The notes under the pieces were generated by a model. That model saw only the letters and a program-made list of their open reading frames with translations, ran no database searches and was not told the DNA's origin. Shown here piece by piece: positions 63,744 to 64,000 of a DNA stretch of 64,000 nucleotides; within the stretch, counting starts at the first letter, position 1, and each line of letters starts with the position of its first letter. Both the position numbers and the translations under genes were made by a program. This DNA comes from Danio rerio. Taxonomy: Eukaryota > Chordata > Actinopteri > Cypriniformes > Danionidae. Where the stretch lies: positions 39,232,501-39,296,500 of the forward strand of contig NC_133199.1 in the NCBI RefSeq assembly GCF_049306965.1. The letters are read 5' to 3'.

Positions 63744-64000
63744 CTGCTTAATAATTGTGCACAATACATAATTGTAAATGTGTAACTAAATAAACATATA
63801 CAGCTGATTTAATTGTTGTTTATAAATCACACAACTGTGGTATACAGGATTACTTATAACAACACTGCAATTGTGACATAAAATACTGTTTGTGCGTTTC
63901 ATTTTTACATTAAATTTGTTGCGTCACTATTTAAGTGTGTTCCTTTTTTGCTCTGACAATATAGCTCTGTTTTCTATGGTTCTGTTTAATTTGTTATTTG

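Overview
This window is teleost nuclear DNA, almost certainly zebrafish (Danio rerio) or a very close cyprinid. The reasons are DANA-type SINEs, several Tc1-like and hAT families typical of zebrafish, long (TA)n arrays, AT-rich introns, and intron-split genes whose proteins match vertebrate orthologues nearly residue for residue. There are four genes, all found through exon and splice-site logic: ube2v2 (minus, coding 8828-18671), mcm4 (minus, coding 21349-42724 with a non-coding first exon near 45434-45475), cebpd (plus, single exon 47938-48780) and the last five exons of spidr (minus, 50549 to about 63743, continuing off the right edge).

Layout. 1-8.8 kb: repeat-rich DNA (transposon ends, a TA/CA array, a Tc1 fragment, a SINE fragment, a hAT-like element) followed by the probable ube2v2 3' UTR. 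8.8-18.7 kb: ube2v2, four coding exons, introns holding at least four transposon-derived repeats and a local tandem duplication. 18.9-20.4 kb: a nearly full-length Tc1-like element broken by a SINE. 21.2-45.5 kb: mcm4, 17 exons on my model (846 codons including stop); its introns are a stack of nested elements. 45.5-47.9 kb: mcm4/cebpd intergenic region with E2F sites on the mcm4 side. 47.9-49.1 kb: cebpd. 49.1-64 kb: spidr 3' end, converging on cebpd, with long introns full of MITEs, SINEs, a long-armed foldback element and a 0.95-kb minisatellite.

Gene order and orientation (ube2v2 -, mcm4 -, cebpd +, spidr -) match the mirror image of human 8q11.21 (SPIDR, CEBPD, PRKDC, MCM4, UBE2V2), except that no PRKDC exon is visible between mcm4 and cebpd. 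Three of the four genes serve genome maintenance: Mcm4 is a subunit of the replicative helicase, Ube2v2 works with Ube2n in K63-linked ubiquitination for post-replication repair, and Spidr is a homologous-recombination scaffold. cebpd is a bZIP transcription factor of acute-phase and differentiation programmes.

No convincing new molecular system was found. The most unusual non-gene features are the minisatellite of about 35 units carrying a CCAAT-box (NF-Y-like) motif inside spidr, a foldback element with two arms of about 450 bp, and several layered insertions whose target-site duplications let the order of events be read directly.
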